A stretch of DNA of 62,954 nucleotides from an uncultured Bacteroidales bacterium (GCA_947074105.1 CAMTON010000008.1:1-62954), one strand, 5' to 3'. Positions 46,725-55,977 are shown, counted from the first letter of the stretch. The notes: a model not told the origin generated them from the sequence alone. Program-made: numbers and translations.

Positions 46725-48026
46725 ATGAAAAAAACTTTTAGATTTACAGGTCTGCTGATTGCCACTATTTTCCTGGCATTGACAGCTTGTGCGCAGGAGA
46801 ATGATTTGCATTCAAAACTGAATGCTCTGAACGGAGTAAGTGGCGTTCAGAAACTGGAGTCAACACAGTTTGATGAAAAATATGTAATGTTCATCGATCA
46901 GAATCTTGATTCGAAGAAAAAGAATGCCGGAGTTTTCAAACAGAGAGTGATAGTATGTCACAGAGGTTTTGACCGTCCTACTGTTCTTGTGACTGAAGGT
47001 TATGAGGGTAACAGATATCTTTCTCCGGAATATATCGACGAACTTGCTTCGCTTTTCAATACTAATATAGTGGTTGCTGAATACCGTTACTTCGGAGAGT
47101 CGATGCCGGAACCATGCGACTGGCAATATCTTACAGTTGAAAATTCTCTTTATGACCTTCATAAGATACGTCGTACGATGGGAAAAATATATGATAATAA
47201 ATGGATCGCAACCGGGATAAGCAAAGGAGGACAGACTACTATGTTCTACCGTTCAAAATTTCCAGAGGATGTAGATATATCGGTTCCTTATGTGGCTCCG
47301 CTTAACAAATCTCTTGAAGACGGACGTCATGAGTCTTTCATCAGAAAAGTCGGTGATAAAAAGAGCCGTAAGGCTGTACAGAACTTCCAGTTAGAATTAC
47401 TTAAACGTAAGGAGACTATCCTTCCGATGTTCTCAGAATATTGTGAATCAAAGAAATATGAATTCCGTTTACCTGTTGAGGAAGTTTTCGACTATTCTGT
47501 TCTTGAATACTCATTCGCTCACTGGCAGTTCGGACTTAAAGTCGGAGATATTCCTGCCGAAACGGCAACGGATCAGGAGCTTTTTGATTATGCGATAAAA
47601 ATTCTTGAACCAAATTATTTTTCAAAACAGACTCCATATACTTCATTTAATGTGCAGGCAGTAAGAGAACTGGGTTATTACGGTTATGATATCAAGCCGT
47701 TTAAGAAATATCTTTCTATAAAGAGCTCTAAAGATTATATGCGCAGACTTATGATAACAGAGGAGCTTTGCAGCGAAGATTTTAATCCGGCACTTTATAA
47801 CTCAACTGTAGAATTCCTGAAAAATAATGATCCTAAGATGGCATATATTTATGGTGAATGGGATCCTTGGACAGCATCAGGCGTAACGTGGCTTAATACG
47901 GATAAGAAGAAAAACCTTAAAGTTTATGTATGTCCTGAAGGTTCACACGGAACAAGAATAAATTCTTTCCCTGAAGAATCAAGAAAAGAGATAATAAACA
48001 CTATCCAGGGCTGGCTTGAGGAATAA
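46725..48026 (+). CDS. S37-family (PS-10 type) serine aminopeptidase, lipoprotein
   Basis: This 433-residue protein has a lipoprotein signal (IFLALTAC, Cys at residue 22). The mature part is an alpha/beta-hydrolase of the S37 tripeptidyl aminopeptidase type: RPTVLVTEGYEG, VVAEYRYFGESMPEPCDWQY, the nucleophile elbow GISKGGQT with Ser near residue 166, acid region IYGEWDPWTASG and catalytic His in CPEGSHGTRINSF. It would trim peptides in the periplasm or at the cell surface. The ATG at 46725 is preferred over one six codons earlier because of the cleaner signal peptide and the promoter spacing. It stands alone between a divergent promoter region and a strong terminator. Confidence 0.85.
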   Translation: MKKTFRFTGLLIATIFLALTACAQENDLHSKLNALNGVSGVQKLESTQFDEKYVMFIDQNLDSKKKNAGVFKQRVIVCHRGFDRPTVLVTEGYEGNRYLSPEYIDELASLFNTNIVVAEYRYFGESMPEPCDWQYLTVENSLYDLHKIRRTMGKIYDNKWIATGISKGGQTTMFYRSKFPEDVDISVPYVAPLNKSLEDGRHESFIRKVGDKKSRKAVQNFQLELLKRKETILPMFSEYCESKKYEFRLPVEEVFDYSVLEYSFAHWQFGLKVGDIPAETATDQELFDYAIKILEPNYFSKQTPYTSFNVQAVRELGYYGYDIKPFKKYLSIKSSKDYMRRLMITEELCSEDFNPALYNSTVEFLKNNDPKMAYIYGEWDPWTASGVTWLNTDKKKNLKVYVCPEGSHGTRINSFPEESRKEIINTIQGWLEE

Positions 48027-48053
48027 TATTTCGGGTCTTAAATGATATGACAG

Positions 48054-48098
48054 AAGCGGATAATGCCGGATTTTACGGCATTATCCGCTTTTTTTTCA
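48054..48098. terminator. Terminator after the S37 peptidase gene
   Basis: Perfect 15-bp stem (48054-48068 with 48076-48090) with core GCGGATAATGCCG, 7-nt loop and eight T. It can also serve the convergent thioredoxin-like gene, though its A-run on the left is short. Confidence 0.9.
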
Positions 48099-48125
48099 CA
48101 TTAACGGGATATATTTTGGTATATT

Positions 48126-49646
48126 TTATTTCGCCAGTTCCCGGTCGAATATCTCATATAACTCGCCAACCATATCATGACTATATCCTTCTTTAGATAA
48201 AAGAATTTTACCCGAACTATTGCATACAAGAAAGCAGGGAGTTCCGTTCAGTTCAAATCTTGATCTTATAGATTTAAGTTGCTCTTCATTTACTTTGTAA
48301 AATTTTCCTGTCTGAATATAAGCGTTGTTTTTCCACTGACGGTCAGGAATATCATTTTCAACGATATAAATGAAACGGACATTCTTTTTACTGTATTCCG
48401 TTTTTAATTTCTTCATATATCCATGTGCCTCAATAGTCCAAAAACTACTGAAATCCCATATGTGGATTAACTTTAATTTCTCATATTCTTCCTGAATGAT
48501 ATTGTCGAAAGAGAAAAAATAATCACATGTAACATCCTTTATCGTTGTGGATTTATTATTTGTTGTCCTTTCAATTTCGCGAAGCAGATTGTTGTTTGTC
48601 GTGAATATTTCATCACGGATACATTTTGCCGATATGTTGTTGACCTGGCGAAGCTGCCAGTCGGATAACTGAAGTTTCTTATCTATCTGATTCATGAATA
48701 TTATGCCGTCCATTAAATCGAATGCATTACCTGACTCTATGCCGGTGATATCAGAGAAAATATCTTTTGATTCAAGATAATTCATATGGATAGTTGCTTC
48801 AGTAGATACTCTTTCAAGAGGTTTACGTTCAATCCTTTTTTTCATTATACAAAGGTCGGCGCAGTTTCTCAGAAATTCCGTATAATGCTGTCCGTAAAGA
48901 TGATCGGAAGAAGCGAAGTCATAATCTTTAAAAACCGAGAAAAAAGTATCGGCATATTTTTCCTCAGATATATTTTCGTCGCGAATATGCCCGGTATAAT
49001 GAGAAACAAGCCATCTCATCGAATTCTGTCTGATATTGACCTCAATAAGCCTTTTTGTCTCCGGTGAAATATTAAGACTGTCATAATATTCTATTGTGCT
49101 ATCGGCTTTTGATATTATCTCATCGCGGAAGGCAGGCAATGAGCTGTTCTTTCTTGTTCCCATAAACAGGTCGGAAGAATTTTCCGAGAATGCCAGTTTT
49201 CCCAGTTCATTGTTTACCGTCGCAAAAGCACCGCTGAACCTGTAATATATGGAGGGCATATCCTTTCTTCCTGAAATATCGGAACCGGAAGCGACTTTTG
49301 ACGCATCAAATTCAACAAATACAGTGTCATCTCTCATTATCGCAATATATTCTCTGTAATGAGGTATATTGAAAACCACAAGAGAATGATTAAGAACGGG
49401 AACTTCGATAAAGAACTTTCCGTCATCACTGATATCGGCGCTGATAAAGAGAGGCTCCGATATTATAGGATTCTGATAGAGTATATCTGCACTCATATTT
49501 CTGTCGGCAGAAAAATTTCTGATTATACCGCTGACATAAGCGTTTCCTTTAGCTATATAATTATCAGGAAGACAATTGTTGTCGGAAGATAAGCAGAGGT
49601 TAAATGTGAGTAATGTGATACTTAACGTTAATAAAATCTTTTTCAT
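48126..49646 (-). CDS. Exported thioredoxin-fold protein lacking the CxxC motif
   Basis: This 506-residue protein has a signal peptide (about 1-20, LLTLSITLLTFNLCLS). The first 130 residues look like the beta-rich DUF4369-type domain that often precedes TlpA domains, then a long helical middle follows. The C-terminal 120 residues have a thioredoxin layout: KLIHIWDFSSFWTIEAHGYM (from about 400), VRFIYIVEN, and the cis-Pro block ELNGTPCFLVCNSSGKI. At the place where TlpA proteins have FWATWCGPC, both cysteines are missing (DFSSFWTIEA). It is therefore unlikely to act as a dithiol reductase and may bind peptides or partners instead. It stands alone and ends next to a shared terminator. Confidence 0.7.
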   Translation of the reverse strand: MKKILLTLSITLLTFNLCLSSDNNCLPDNYIAKGNAYVSGIIRNFSADRNMSADILYQNPIISEPLFISADISDDGKFFIEVPVLNHSLVVFNIPHYREYIAIMRDDTVFVEFDASKVASGSDISGRKDMPSIYYRFSGAFATVNNELGKLAFSENSSDLFMGTRKNSSLPAFRDEIISKADSTIEYYDSLNISPETKRLIEVNIRQNSMRWLVSHYTGHIRDENISEEKYADTFFSVFKDYDFASSDHLYGQHYTEFLRNCADLCIMKKRIERKPLERVSTEATIHMNYLESKDIFSDITGIESGNAFDLMDGIIFMNQIDKKLQLSDWQLRQVNNISAKCIRDEIFTTNNNLLREIERTTNNKSTTIKDVTCDYFFSFDNIIQEEYEKLKLIHIWDFSSFWTIEAHGYMKKLKTEYSKKNVRFIYIVENDIPDRQWKNNAYIQTGKFYKVNEEQLKSIRSRFELNGTPCFLVCNSSGKILLSKEGYSHDMVGELYEIFDRELAK

Positions 49647-49808
49647 AATAATAAGTCTGTTTAGGTTATTCTAAATATACATATAATTTATTTAATAATG
49701 TTTATTCTGTTGTGTTTTATGTAGTTAGGAAAGAATGATTATTTATTGTTTATAACAATAATAAATAAGCCTTGTTGTTTTACATATTTTATAAAATAGA
49801 TTGTGGTT

Positions 49809-50407
49809 ATGAAAAAAATACTTATATTGTGTCTGTTATTTATAATATACGATCAGCTTATATGGCTGTTATAAGATATATTTGTTCGATATAATAGTTA
49901 AGGAATATAGTAAGAGTGTGGCATCAGGTATCAGATTATATAAAAGCAAAGACCTGCTAAAGTGATACCAAAGCCAACACTCTTGAACTACCATTTATAA
50001 ATGCGCTTATATAATGATTCCATAGACAGGTCATAAAAATTCATCATGACGATCTGAAAACCAACGGTCTTATTTCCGACAACAATATCAATTTTAATAT
50101 TAATCATAACTACATCACAGATAAGTTATCCCGGAATATAAATCCGGTATAATAAAATGATTCTCATTATAAAAAGCAATAACAGCGCATATTGATCTTA
50201 AGACAGAATGAGTGTCGTTTTAGGTAAATACGTATTATAAGAATAAGAAAAGAGAAAGAAATAAATGTTACTAAATATATAGTTGATTATGGTACAATAT
50301 TTAATTTTAATCTTAGAGATTCAGGAAGCCTTGTTATCAGCTTTTTGCCGGCTTCAGAAAGTGATATCCGGATTGTGAAGAGGTATCAGAAAATTAGTGT
50401 TTTGTAA
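49809..50407 (+). pseudogene. Probable remnant of a decayed exported-protein gene
   Basis: Three plus-strand fragments in this otherwise gene-free 940-bp gap look coding. At 49809-49874 a signal-peptide-like start (MKKILILCLLFIIYDQLIW) stops after 21 codons. At 50018-50152, 44 open codons contain DDLKTNGLISDNNINFNIN. At 50228-50407 an open frame without a start ends in NFNLRDSGSLVISFLPASES. The fragments are in order and on one strand, as expected for one gene broken by frameshifts and stops. The last fragment recalls the C-terminal strand of GH97-like enzymes, but it is too short to assign. Chance ORFs in AT-rich DNA remain possible. Confidence 0.4.
49912..49984. repeat. Imperfect 22-nt inverted repeat (hairpin)
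   Basis: The arms 49912-49933 and 49963-49984 are inverted copies: AAGAGTGT with ACACTCTT at the outer ends, GGTATCA with TGATACC at the inner ends, and a mismatched or bulged middle. The loop is 29 nt. No T-tract follows, so it is not a standard terminator. It lies inside the decayed region and may be a small mobile-element remnant or a structured RNA. Confidence 0.55.
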
Positions 50408-50448
50408 AAAAGCAAAGTTTAGAAAATAAAAAAGAAGTAAAAAACAAG

Positions 50449-50495
50449 AAAAGCCATTATCGTATCCCGGGATAACGATAATGGCTTTTTTATGT
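50449..50495. terminator. Terminator downstream of ald
   Basis: A near-perfect stem of about 20 bp with one bulge, core AAGCCATTATCG/CGATAATGGCTT, folds around CCCGGG and is followed by TTTTTT on the plus strand and TTTTCTTG on the minus strand. It lies about 95 bp after the ald stop codon. Confidence 0.8.
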
Positions 50496-50587
50496 GATTC
50501 ATAATATTGATTATATATTGCTTATAATCGATTATTAGCGCCTTTATTCATGTAGTATAATGATGGTATTTCTATTCTTTTGTCTGT

Positions 50588-51670
50588 TTAAGCAAATGCG
50601 TCGGCAACAGCCTTATAGACTATTTTTCCGTCAATGATATTAAGCCCTTTAGCAAGCGCAGCATCATCATGGCATGCCATCTCCCAGCCTTTACCTGCAA
50701 GAGCGATAACATAAGGAAGAGTTGCGTTGGTAAGTGCAAGTGTAGAAGTGAAAGCAACAGCTCCGGGAATGTTTGCCACACAATAATGAGTCACTCCGTC
50801 AACACTGTAGATAGGTTCGTCATGAGATGTAGGTCTTGATGTTTCGAAGCATCCTCCCTGGTCTATAGCGACATCTACCATTACGCTGCCTTTTTTCAGT
50901 AAAGGCACCATATCTCTTGTGATAAGGTGAGGTGCTTTAGCTCCCGGTTTAAGGACAGCTCCTATCACCACATCGGTTTCCGGTAATGCTTTACGTATAT
51001 TATATTCCGAAGAATAGATTGTTCTTACATTTTTAGGAAGAATCTCACTCAGGTATCTGAGACGAGGAAGAGAGATATCCATTATAGTAACGTCAGCCCC
51101 GAATCCGGCAGCAACAGTCGCTGCATTAAGACCTACTATTCCGGCACCAAGAATAAGAATTCTTGCAGGTGCGACACCCGGTACTCCGCTTATCAGTATT
51201 CCTTTTCCTCCTTTTGATTTCTGAAGATAGTGAGCACCTTCCTGTACAGACATTCTTCCTGCTACTTCCGACATCGGAATAAGTAAAGGCAGGCTTCTGT
51301 CCGGTAATTCAACAGTTTCGTATGCTATACATACAGCTCCGCTTTTTACCATAGCGTCAGTAAGAGCTTTGTTTGATGCAAAATGGAAATAAGTGAATAC
51401 GATCTGATTTTCGTGAATAAGATCATATTCAGATTCAATAGGTTCTTTTACTTTAACGATCATTTCTGATTTGGAGTATATTTCCTTTGCAGTTTCCAGA
51501 ATCTGTGCTCCTGCAGTTATATATTCTTCATCTTCGAAGCCGCTGTTTATCCCTGCTCCTTTTTCAATGTAAACTACATGACCTCTTTTTACGAGTTCTT
51601 TAGCCCCGCCAGGGGTAAGACCAACACGATTTTCGTTGTTTTTGATCTCTTTTGGAGTTCCGACTATCAT
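50588..51670 (-). CDS. ald: Alanine dehydrogenase
   Basis: NAD-dependent enzyme that interconverts L-alanine and pyruvate plus ammonia, 360 residues, cytoplasmic. The start MIVGTPKEIKNNENRVGLTP is the typical substrate-binding N-terminus. KVKEPIESEYDLI and FTYFHFASNKALT follow, then the signature-2 region GKGILISGVPGVAPARILIL with the NAD-binding GAGIVGLNAATVAAGFGADV, and later AIDQGGCFETSRPTSHDEP and VANIPGAVAFTSTLAL. Length is normal. It stands alone: a 281-bp gap separates its start from the end of mnmA, which is on the same strand but has its own terminator. Confidence 0.95.
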   Translation of the reverse strand: MIVGTPKEIKNNENRVGLTPGGAKELVKRGHVVYIEKGAGINSGFEDEEYITAGAQILETAKEIYSKSEMIVKVKEPIESEYDLIHENQIVFTYFHFASNKALTDAMVKSGAVCIAYETVELPDRSLPLLIPMSEVAGRMSVQEGAHYLQKSKGGKGILISGVPGVAPARILILGAGIVGLNAATVAAGFGADVTIMDISLPRLRYLSEILPKNVRTIYSSEYNIRKALPETDVVIGAVLKPGAKAPHLITRDMVPLLKKGSVMVDVAIDQGGCFETSRPTSHDEPIYSVDGVTHYCVANIPGAVAFTSTLALTNATLPYVIALAGKGWEMACHDDAALAKGLNIIDGKIVYKAVADAFA

Positions 51671-51902
51671 ATTATGAATTTTAGTTGTTAATAATCAATT
51701 GCGATATTAATTAAATTTTCAATTCAAAATATTTTTTAAACGAAAATATTATGTTTTTTAACATAAATATTTTATTTGATGTGTTTAGGTGGAAAAATTA
51801 ATATTTATACAGATTTTAGCTGTCATAAAGATTTTATTATGTGTTTTAATCTTTCTTTTTGTCTTGTATGGAGATTGTGTATTTTATATAATATTAAAAA
51901 TA

Positions 51903-51933
51903 AAAGAGGATTTTCATAGTGAAAATCCTCTTT
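51903..51933 (-). terminator. Terminator after mnmA
   Basis: Perfect 13-bp stem AAAGAGGATTTTC/GAAAATCCTCTTT (51903-51915 with 51921-51933) with a 5-nt loop, 19 bp beyond the mnmA stop. The minus-strand tail reads TTTTA. Confidence 0.8.
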
Positions 51934-51951
51934 CTGATAAGTTGTAAATTT

Positions 51952-52989
51952 TTATTTTTCAATTATACCTCCTCCGACTATAAGTTCACCGGAATAAAAG
52001 GCTGCAGCCTGGCCAGGTGCAATAGCATTTAGCGGTTCGTGAAGATGAACTACGGCTTTATTTCCTTCAAGTATTTCCACTTTACAGGGAGTATTCTGTT
52101 TTCTGTATCTTATGCGGCAATTTAAGGTTCGCTGAGTTATTTCAGGATAGTTAAAGACTATATCTTTCAGAGATATTTCTGTCTTATACATATCTCTGTC
52201 GGTAGCAAGAACTATCTTATTTTCATCGGGGAAAATTTCTTTCACGAAATGAGCTTCCTGAAAATTAACTCCAAGTCCGCGTCTTTGTCCTACGGTATAG
52301 AACGGATAACCTTTATGACGGCAGATATATTTCCCGTTTGTATCTACAAAATGCCCTTCTTCAATATTTTTACATTCGGGCTGCATTTTTAGAAAATCAC
52401 GATAATCGCCGGGACAAAAACAGACCCCGAGACTGTCTTTCTTTAATGAGACTTTACTGAAACCTTTCCCTGCCGCATATTCACGTACTTCCTGTTTTGT
52501 CATATCTCCCAGCGGAAGAAGCATTCTTTCCATTATGCTTACAGGAAGCCCCCACATAAAGAATGACTGATCTTTATCAGGATCTTTGCCTGCTGTTATA
52601 AACAGTCGGCCATTGTCGCTTACTGTTTTTATATAATGTCCTGTAGATACGTAAAAAGCATTTTCTTTATCGGCAATATCGATAAGCAGGGGCCATTTAA
52701 GATAATTGTTACACAGAACGCATGGTACGGGCGTACGCCCTGACATATATTCAGAAATAAAGTAGTCTATTATTTTTTCTTTAAAAACAGATTTTGCTTC
52801 ATAAACAATATGTCTGATTCCGAGTTTTGAGGCCAGTGCCCTGGCGTCTTCAATATGATGATCTCCGCCATCACAGAAAACGAAAGTTACTCCTATGACT
52901 TCAAAACCCTGTTCGAGAAGAAGCATAGCCGTCACAGAACTGTCGGTACCTCCGCTCATACCTAATATAACTTTCTTTTTATCAAGCAT
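51952..52989 (-). CDS. mnmA: tRNA-specific 2-thiouridylase MnmA
   Basis: Thiolates U34 of tRNA for Lys, Glu and Gln, 345 residues from this ATG. The PP-loop is ILGMSGGTDSSVTAMLL (about 8-24). The two catalytic cysteines are Cys93 in VPCVLCNNYLKW and the Cys in DSLGVCFCPGDYRDFL. The C-terminal barrel has YTVGQRRGLGV and NAIAPGQAAAFYSGE. The ATG at 53082 would add 31 basic residues not seen in the family, so 52989 is chosen. Bacteroidales often have several mnmA copies; the GVCFCPGDYRDFL block suggests one of the divergent paralogues. Confidence 0.92.
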   Translation of the reverse strand: MLDKKKVILGMSGGTDSSVTAMLLLEQGFEVIGVTFVFCDGGDHHIEDARALASKLGIRHIVYEAKSVFKEKIIDYFISEYMSGRTPVPCVLCNNYLKWPLLIDIADKENAFYVSTGHYIKTVSDNGRLFITAGKDPDKDQSFFMWGLPVSIMERMLLPLGDMTKQEVREYAAGKGFSKVSLKKDSLGVCFCPGDYRDFLKMQPECKNIEEGHFVDTNGKYICRHKGYPFYTVGQRRGLGVNFQEAHFVKEIFPDENKIVLATDRDMYKTEISLKDIVFNYPEITQRTLNCRIRYRKQNTPCKVEILEGNKAVVHLHEPLNAIAPGQAAAFYSGELIVGGGIIEK

Positions 52990-53146
52990 TAAGGATAAAA
53001 TAGTGTTTGGGTTATTATTGTTTTTTCTACGGCGAAGATAACTCAAATTTTTATGATTGTCTCTTATGCCGGTTATTCTCAATGAATTGAACAGATAAGA
53101 AGAATCAATGTTCTGATATTAATATATAAGAGAAAAAGACAGTAAG

Positions 53147-54142
53147 ATGAGGAAAGAAACAGCGAAATCAAACTTAATAATGCTGACAGCAAAGACATTC
53201 AGCGGTCTGAACTCCAATGCTATTAAATATCTTTTGCCTTTATGGATCTCTCCATTCTCCTGTGTAACAGTAAGACTTGTTTTCGGAGCACTGGCATTCT
53301 GGTTAGTAGGGATATTTATCAGACATGAGCCAAAATCATCAATAAAGGATAAGATATATATGTTCCTTATCGGAGCTATAGGTATATTCGGATATATGAG
53401 CCTTTATACGGTAGGACTGAGCAAGACTACACCTGTATCAAGTTCTATAATAATAGCTCTAATACCTATATGGGTCTTTCTTATACTCCTTTGTTTTCAT
53501 AAGGAAAGACTGGATCTGATGAAAGGTATCGGTCTTTTTCTTGGCCTGGGAGGTGCTTGTATAAATATATTCACAAAGAAACCGTCTCATTATGCAAGTG
53601 ATCCGATGCTTGGTGATATGCTTACTGTAGCATGTACGATTCTTTCGGCAATATATCTTATAATATGCAGGATCATACTTCAGCGGGTAGGAGTTGTGGC
53701 ACTTACCAAATGGTCGTTTCTTGGTGCAGCGTGTGCATCGCTTATTTCAACGATATTTATCCCTTTTGATGCAAAGGTTTTTGAGGAACCTCTTCATTTC
53801 CTTCCTCTTGCACTATTGATATTCATTCTGATATTTCCGACTGTGGGATCTTATATCCTTCAGCCAATGGGGCTTAAAAGACTAAAAACCACAGTAGTTG
53901 CAATGTGGGGTTACTGGGTGATCGTTGTAGCGACAGTCGTTGCTCTTATTGTCGGTCAGGATGAATTCCGGTGGACAATACCTGTTTCAATAGCATGTCT
54001 TTGTATCGGTATATATCTGGTTGAAGTGAGTGAAAGCAAGCTTAAAAAAGACTGCCATGAAATAAAACATGAAGAAAAAGATTTTGATAAGGATATTAAG
54101 GATGACAGAAAGAACTTTGAAAAAGATATTCATGACAGATAA
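53147..54142 (+). CDS. EamA/DMT-family permease with charged tail
   Basis: This 331-residue inner-membrane protein has about ten membrane helices in two EamA repeats. The first contains FSCVTVRLVFGALAFWLVGI and TVGLSKTTPVSSSIIIALIP; the second contains MLGDMLTVACTILSAIYLII and LKRLKTTVVAMWGYWVIVVA. The family exports metabolites or amino acids; the substrate cannot be told here. After the last helix a tail of about 35 residues is dense in Lys, Asp and Glu (DFDKDIKDDRKNFEKDI), probably helical and cytoplasmic. It converges with the M16 gene, with only 3 bp between the stop codons and no hairpin. Confidence 0.88.
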   Translation: MRKETAKSNLIMLTAKTFSGLNSNAIKYLLPLWISPFSCVTVRLVFGALAFWLVGIFIRHEPKSSIKDKIYMFLIGAIGIFGYMSLYTVGLSKTTPVSSSIIIALIPIWVFLILLCFHKERLDLMKGIGLFLGLGGACINIFTKKPSHYASDPMLGDMLTVACTILSAIYLIICRIILQRVGVVALTKWSFLGAACASLISTIFIPFDAKVFEEPLHFLPLALLIFILIFPTVGSYILQPMGLKRLKTTVVAMWGYWVIVVATVVALIVGQDEFRWTIPVSIACLCIGIYLVEVSESKLKKDCHEIKHEEKDFDKDIKDDRKNFEKDIHDR

Positions 54143-54145
54143 GCC

Positions 54146-55369
54146 TTAATAATAAATAAGAGTGCTTAATGCAGCTGGATCGAGAATCATATTTGCCACT
54201 TCAAGGATCTGAGATGCGCTTACACCTTCTATTCTCTTGATCGTATCTTCAATAGATTCATAATTGTGTCTGTGAAGAAGGACTTTCGCAGCACTCATAA
54301 TCATATTCTCTTTATTTTCTGAAGCGATGCCGATCTGCCCCGTCATCTGTCTTTTCGCAGCATTAAGCTGAGCAGAGGTAAGAGAAGAATCTCTTAGTTT
54401 TGAAATCTCTTTATTTACAATGGTAAGACATTTGTCTATATTCTCCTTATCTGTTCCGAAATATATTGAGAAAAGACCGGTATCCGTATATGCGGTGAAA
54501 TTTGATTCTACATTATAGACATAACCGCGCTTTTCTCTCAAAGCAATGTTAAGACGGCTGTTCATACCGGGGCCTCCCAGTATATTGTTAAGGACAGCAA
54601 GTGCCGTGCGTCTGTCATCATTCATGGAAAATGCTCTGTTACCGATTATGATATGTCCCTGATATGTATTTCTGTCCTGACGTATATCACACGGTTTAAC
54701 TTCAAGAGGAGCTTTTCTGAAATGAGAAACAGGTGTTATGTCAGCAGGTTTATATAATTTATCCAGAGCCTTAATAACTGTTCTGAAATCAAAGTCTCCC
54801 ATTGAAAAGAAGATCATATTTGATGGTTGATACCATCTTTTATAAAAATCCATGGTTCTTGAAGAATCGAAAACTTCAAGTGTCTTTTCATCACCAAGAA
54901 TATTGTGTCCTAGCTGATTGTTTTCAAATATTATATTTTCGAAATCATCAAAAATAAGTTCAGGGGGATTGTCACGGTAAGAATTGATTTCATCAAAAAT
55001 CACATCTCTTTCTTTTTCCAGTTCTCCTTCCGGAAATACGGAACTGCATACAAGATCGCACAAAAGTTCACAGGCTCTGTTGAAATCCTCTTTCAGAAAA
55101 ACCGAATAAACAAAAGTCTCTTCTTTTGAAGTGCTGGCATTAAGTTCACCTCCGACGCATTCCATTCTGTTTAGAATATGCCAGGATCTGCGTTTTTCCG
55201 TTCCCTTAAAAATCATGTGTTCAACGAAATGAGCCATTCCCTGTTCGGAATCATATTCATCACGGCTGCCTACATTAATAAGAAATCCGCAATAAGCTAC
55301 TTTTGACTTGTTGGGAAGATGTATAACTCTCAATCCGTTAGGAAACATATGCTGAAAAAGATCTTTCAT
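54146..55369 (-). CDS. M16-family (insulinase-type) zinc peptidase
   Basis: This 407-residue peptidase has the inverted zinc motif HFVEH at residues 47-51 within QGMAHFVEHMIFKGTEKR, and the third ligand region EKERDVIFDEI about 75 residues later. The C-terminal M16 domain contains GPGMNSRLNIALREKRGYVY, with the substrate-binding Arg-Tyr pair. No signal peptide is seen, so it is cytoplasmic, resembling processing-peptidase-like bacterial M16B enzymes. A -7 promoter element lies just upstream. It is not in an operon with its neighbours. Confidence 0.93.
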   Translation of the reverse strand: MKDLFQHMFPNGLRVIHLPNKSKVAYCGFLINVGSRDEYDSEQGMAHFVEHMIFKGTEKRRSWHILNRMECVGGELNASTSKEETFVYSVFLKEDFNRACELLCDLVCSSVFPEGELEKERDVIFDEINSYRDNPPELIFDDFENIIFENNQLGHNILGDEKTLEVFDSSRTMDFYKRWYQPSNMIFFSMGDFDFRTVIKALDKLYKPADITPVSHFRKAPLEVKPCDIRQDRNTYQGHIIIGNRAFSMNDDRRTALAVLNNILGGPGMNSRLNIALREKRGYVYNVESNFTAYTDTGLFSIYFGTDKENIDKCLTIVNKEISKLRDSSLTSAQLNAAKRQMTGQIGIASENKENMIMSAAKVLLHRHNYESIEDTIKRIEGVSASQILEVANMILDPAALSTLIYY

Positions 55370-55402
55370 ATAATCTTTATAGGGTTTTCATTAATATAAA
55401 TG

Positions 55403-55410
55403 CAAAAATA
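55403..55410 (-). promoter_or_regulatory. -7 promoter element for the M16 peptidase gene
   Basis: On the minus strand this reads TATTTTTG, a match to TAnnTTTG, 34 bp before the start codon. Confidence 0.45.
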
Positions 55411-55511
55411 TATATTTTGAGATGCTTAACCTGTTTTGACGATAAAAGTTTTTGTTGAACATCAAACGCCGGATTCCGGTTATTAGTTAATAATCAAAAT
55501 AATATAAATAT

Positions 55512-55814
55512 ATGGAAATAATTCAGAATAAAGGGAAATCGACTTTCACTTATGATAAAGAGGGTTTTATAAGTCATGTTATCTACAGAATCGAAGGTGA
55601 CGTATTTGATATACGTTCCACATTCGTTCCTGATGAGTTACGCGGTCAGGGTATTGCTTCACAGCTGGTAAAAGCAGCCTGTGATTATGCAAAAAAGGAG
55701 CATCTCAAAATAAAACCTACATGCTCATATGCACGTGTATGGCTTGAAAGGCATCCCGATTATGACGTGGTGGAACCGGATGAAAAAGGAGATAAAAATT
55801 CATGCTCGATTTAA
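55512..55814 (+). CDS. Small GNAT-fold N-acetyltransferase (YidJ/CG type)
   Basis: This 100-residue protein is a minimal GNAT domain of the Acetyltransf_CG/YidJ type. The acetyl-CoA loop is FVPDELRGQGIASQLVKAA, followed by the helix CDYAKKEHLKIKPTCSYARV and the final WLERHPDYDVV. Such proteins are about 90-100 residues; substrates are not known. It stands alone between the M16 gene (divergent) and the TPR gene. Confidence 0.9.
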   Translation: MEIIQNKGKSTFTYDKEGFISHVIYRIEGDVFDIRSTFVPDELRGQGIASQLVKAACDYAKKEHLKIKPTCSYARVWLERHPDYDVVEPDEKGDKNSCSI

Positions 55815-55932
55815 ACGTAGTGGATTGATTGAAATCAGACTTATAGTTAACAAATAGGCTGTTTTATATATACTTTAACTGAATTTATGGATAAGTCTAT
55901 TTAAAAAAATCCAAAGATTGCAATCAGTTGTT

Positions 55933-55940
55933 TATCTTTG
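55933..55940 (+). promoter_or_regulatory. -7 promoter element for the TPR-barrel operon
   Basis: TATCTTTG is an exact TAnnTTTG match, 37 bp before the ATG at 55978. Confidence 0.55.
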
Positions 55941-55977
55941 TGAAATATTATTGATAATGTTTAGGTTAAATAAATAA

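Noticed and set aside
52990..53082. Upstream start for mnmA at 53082
   Set aside because: The extra 31 residues are basic and Asn-rich, with no match to the MnmA N-terminus, which begins a few residues before the PP-loop.
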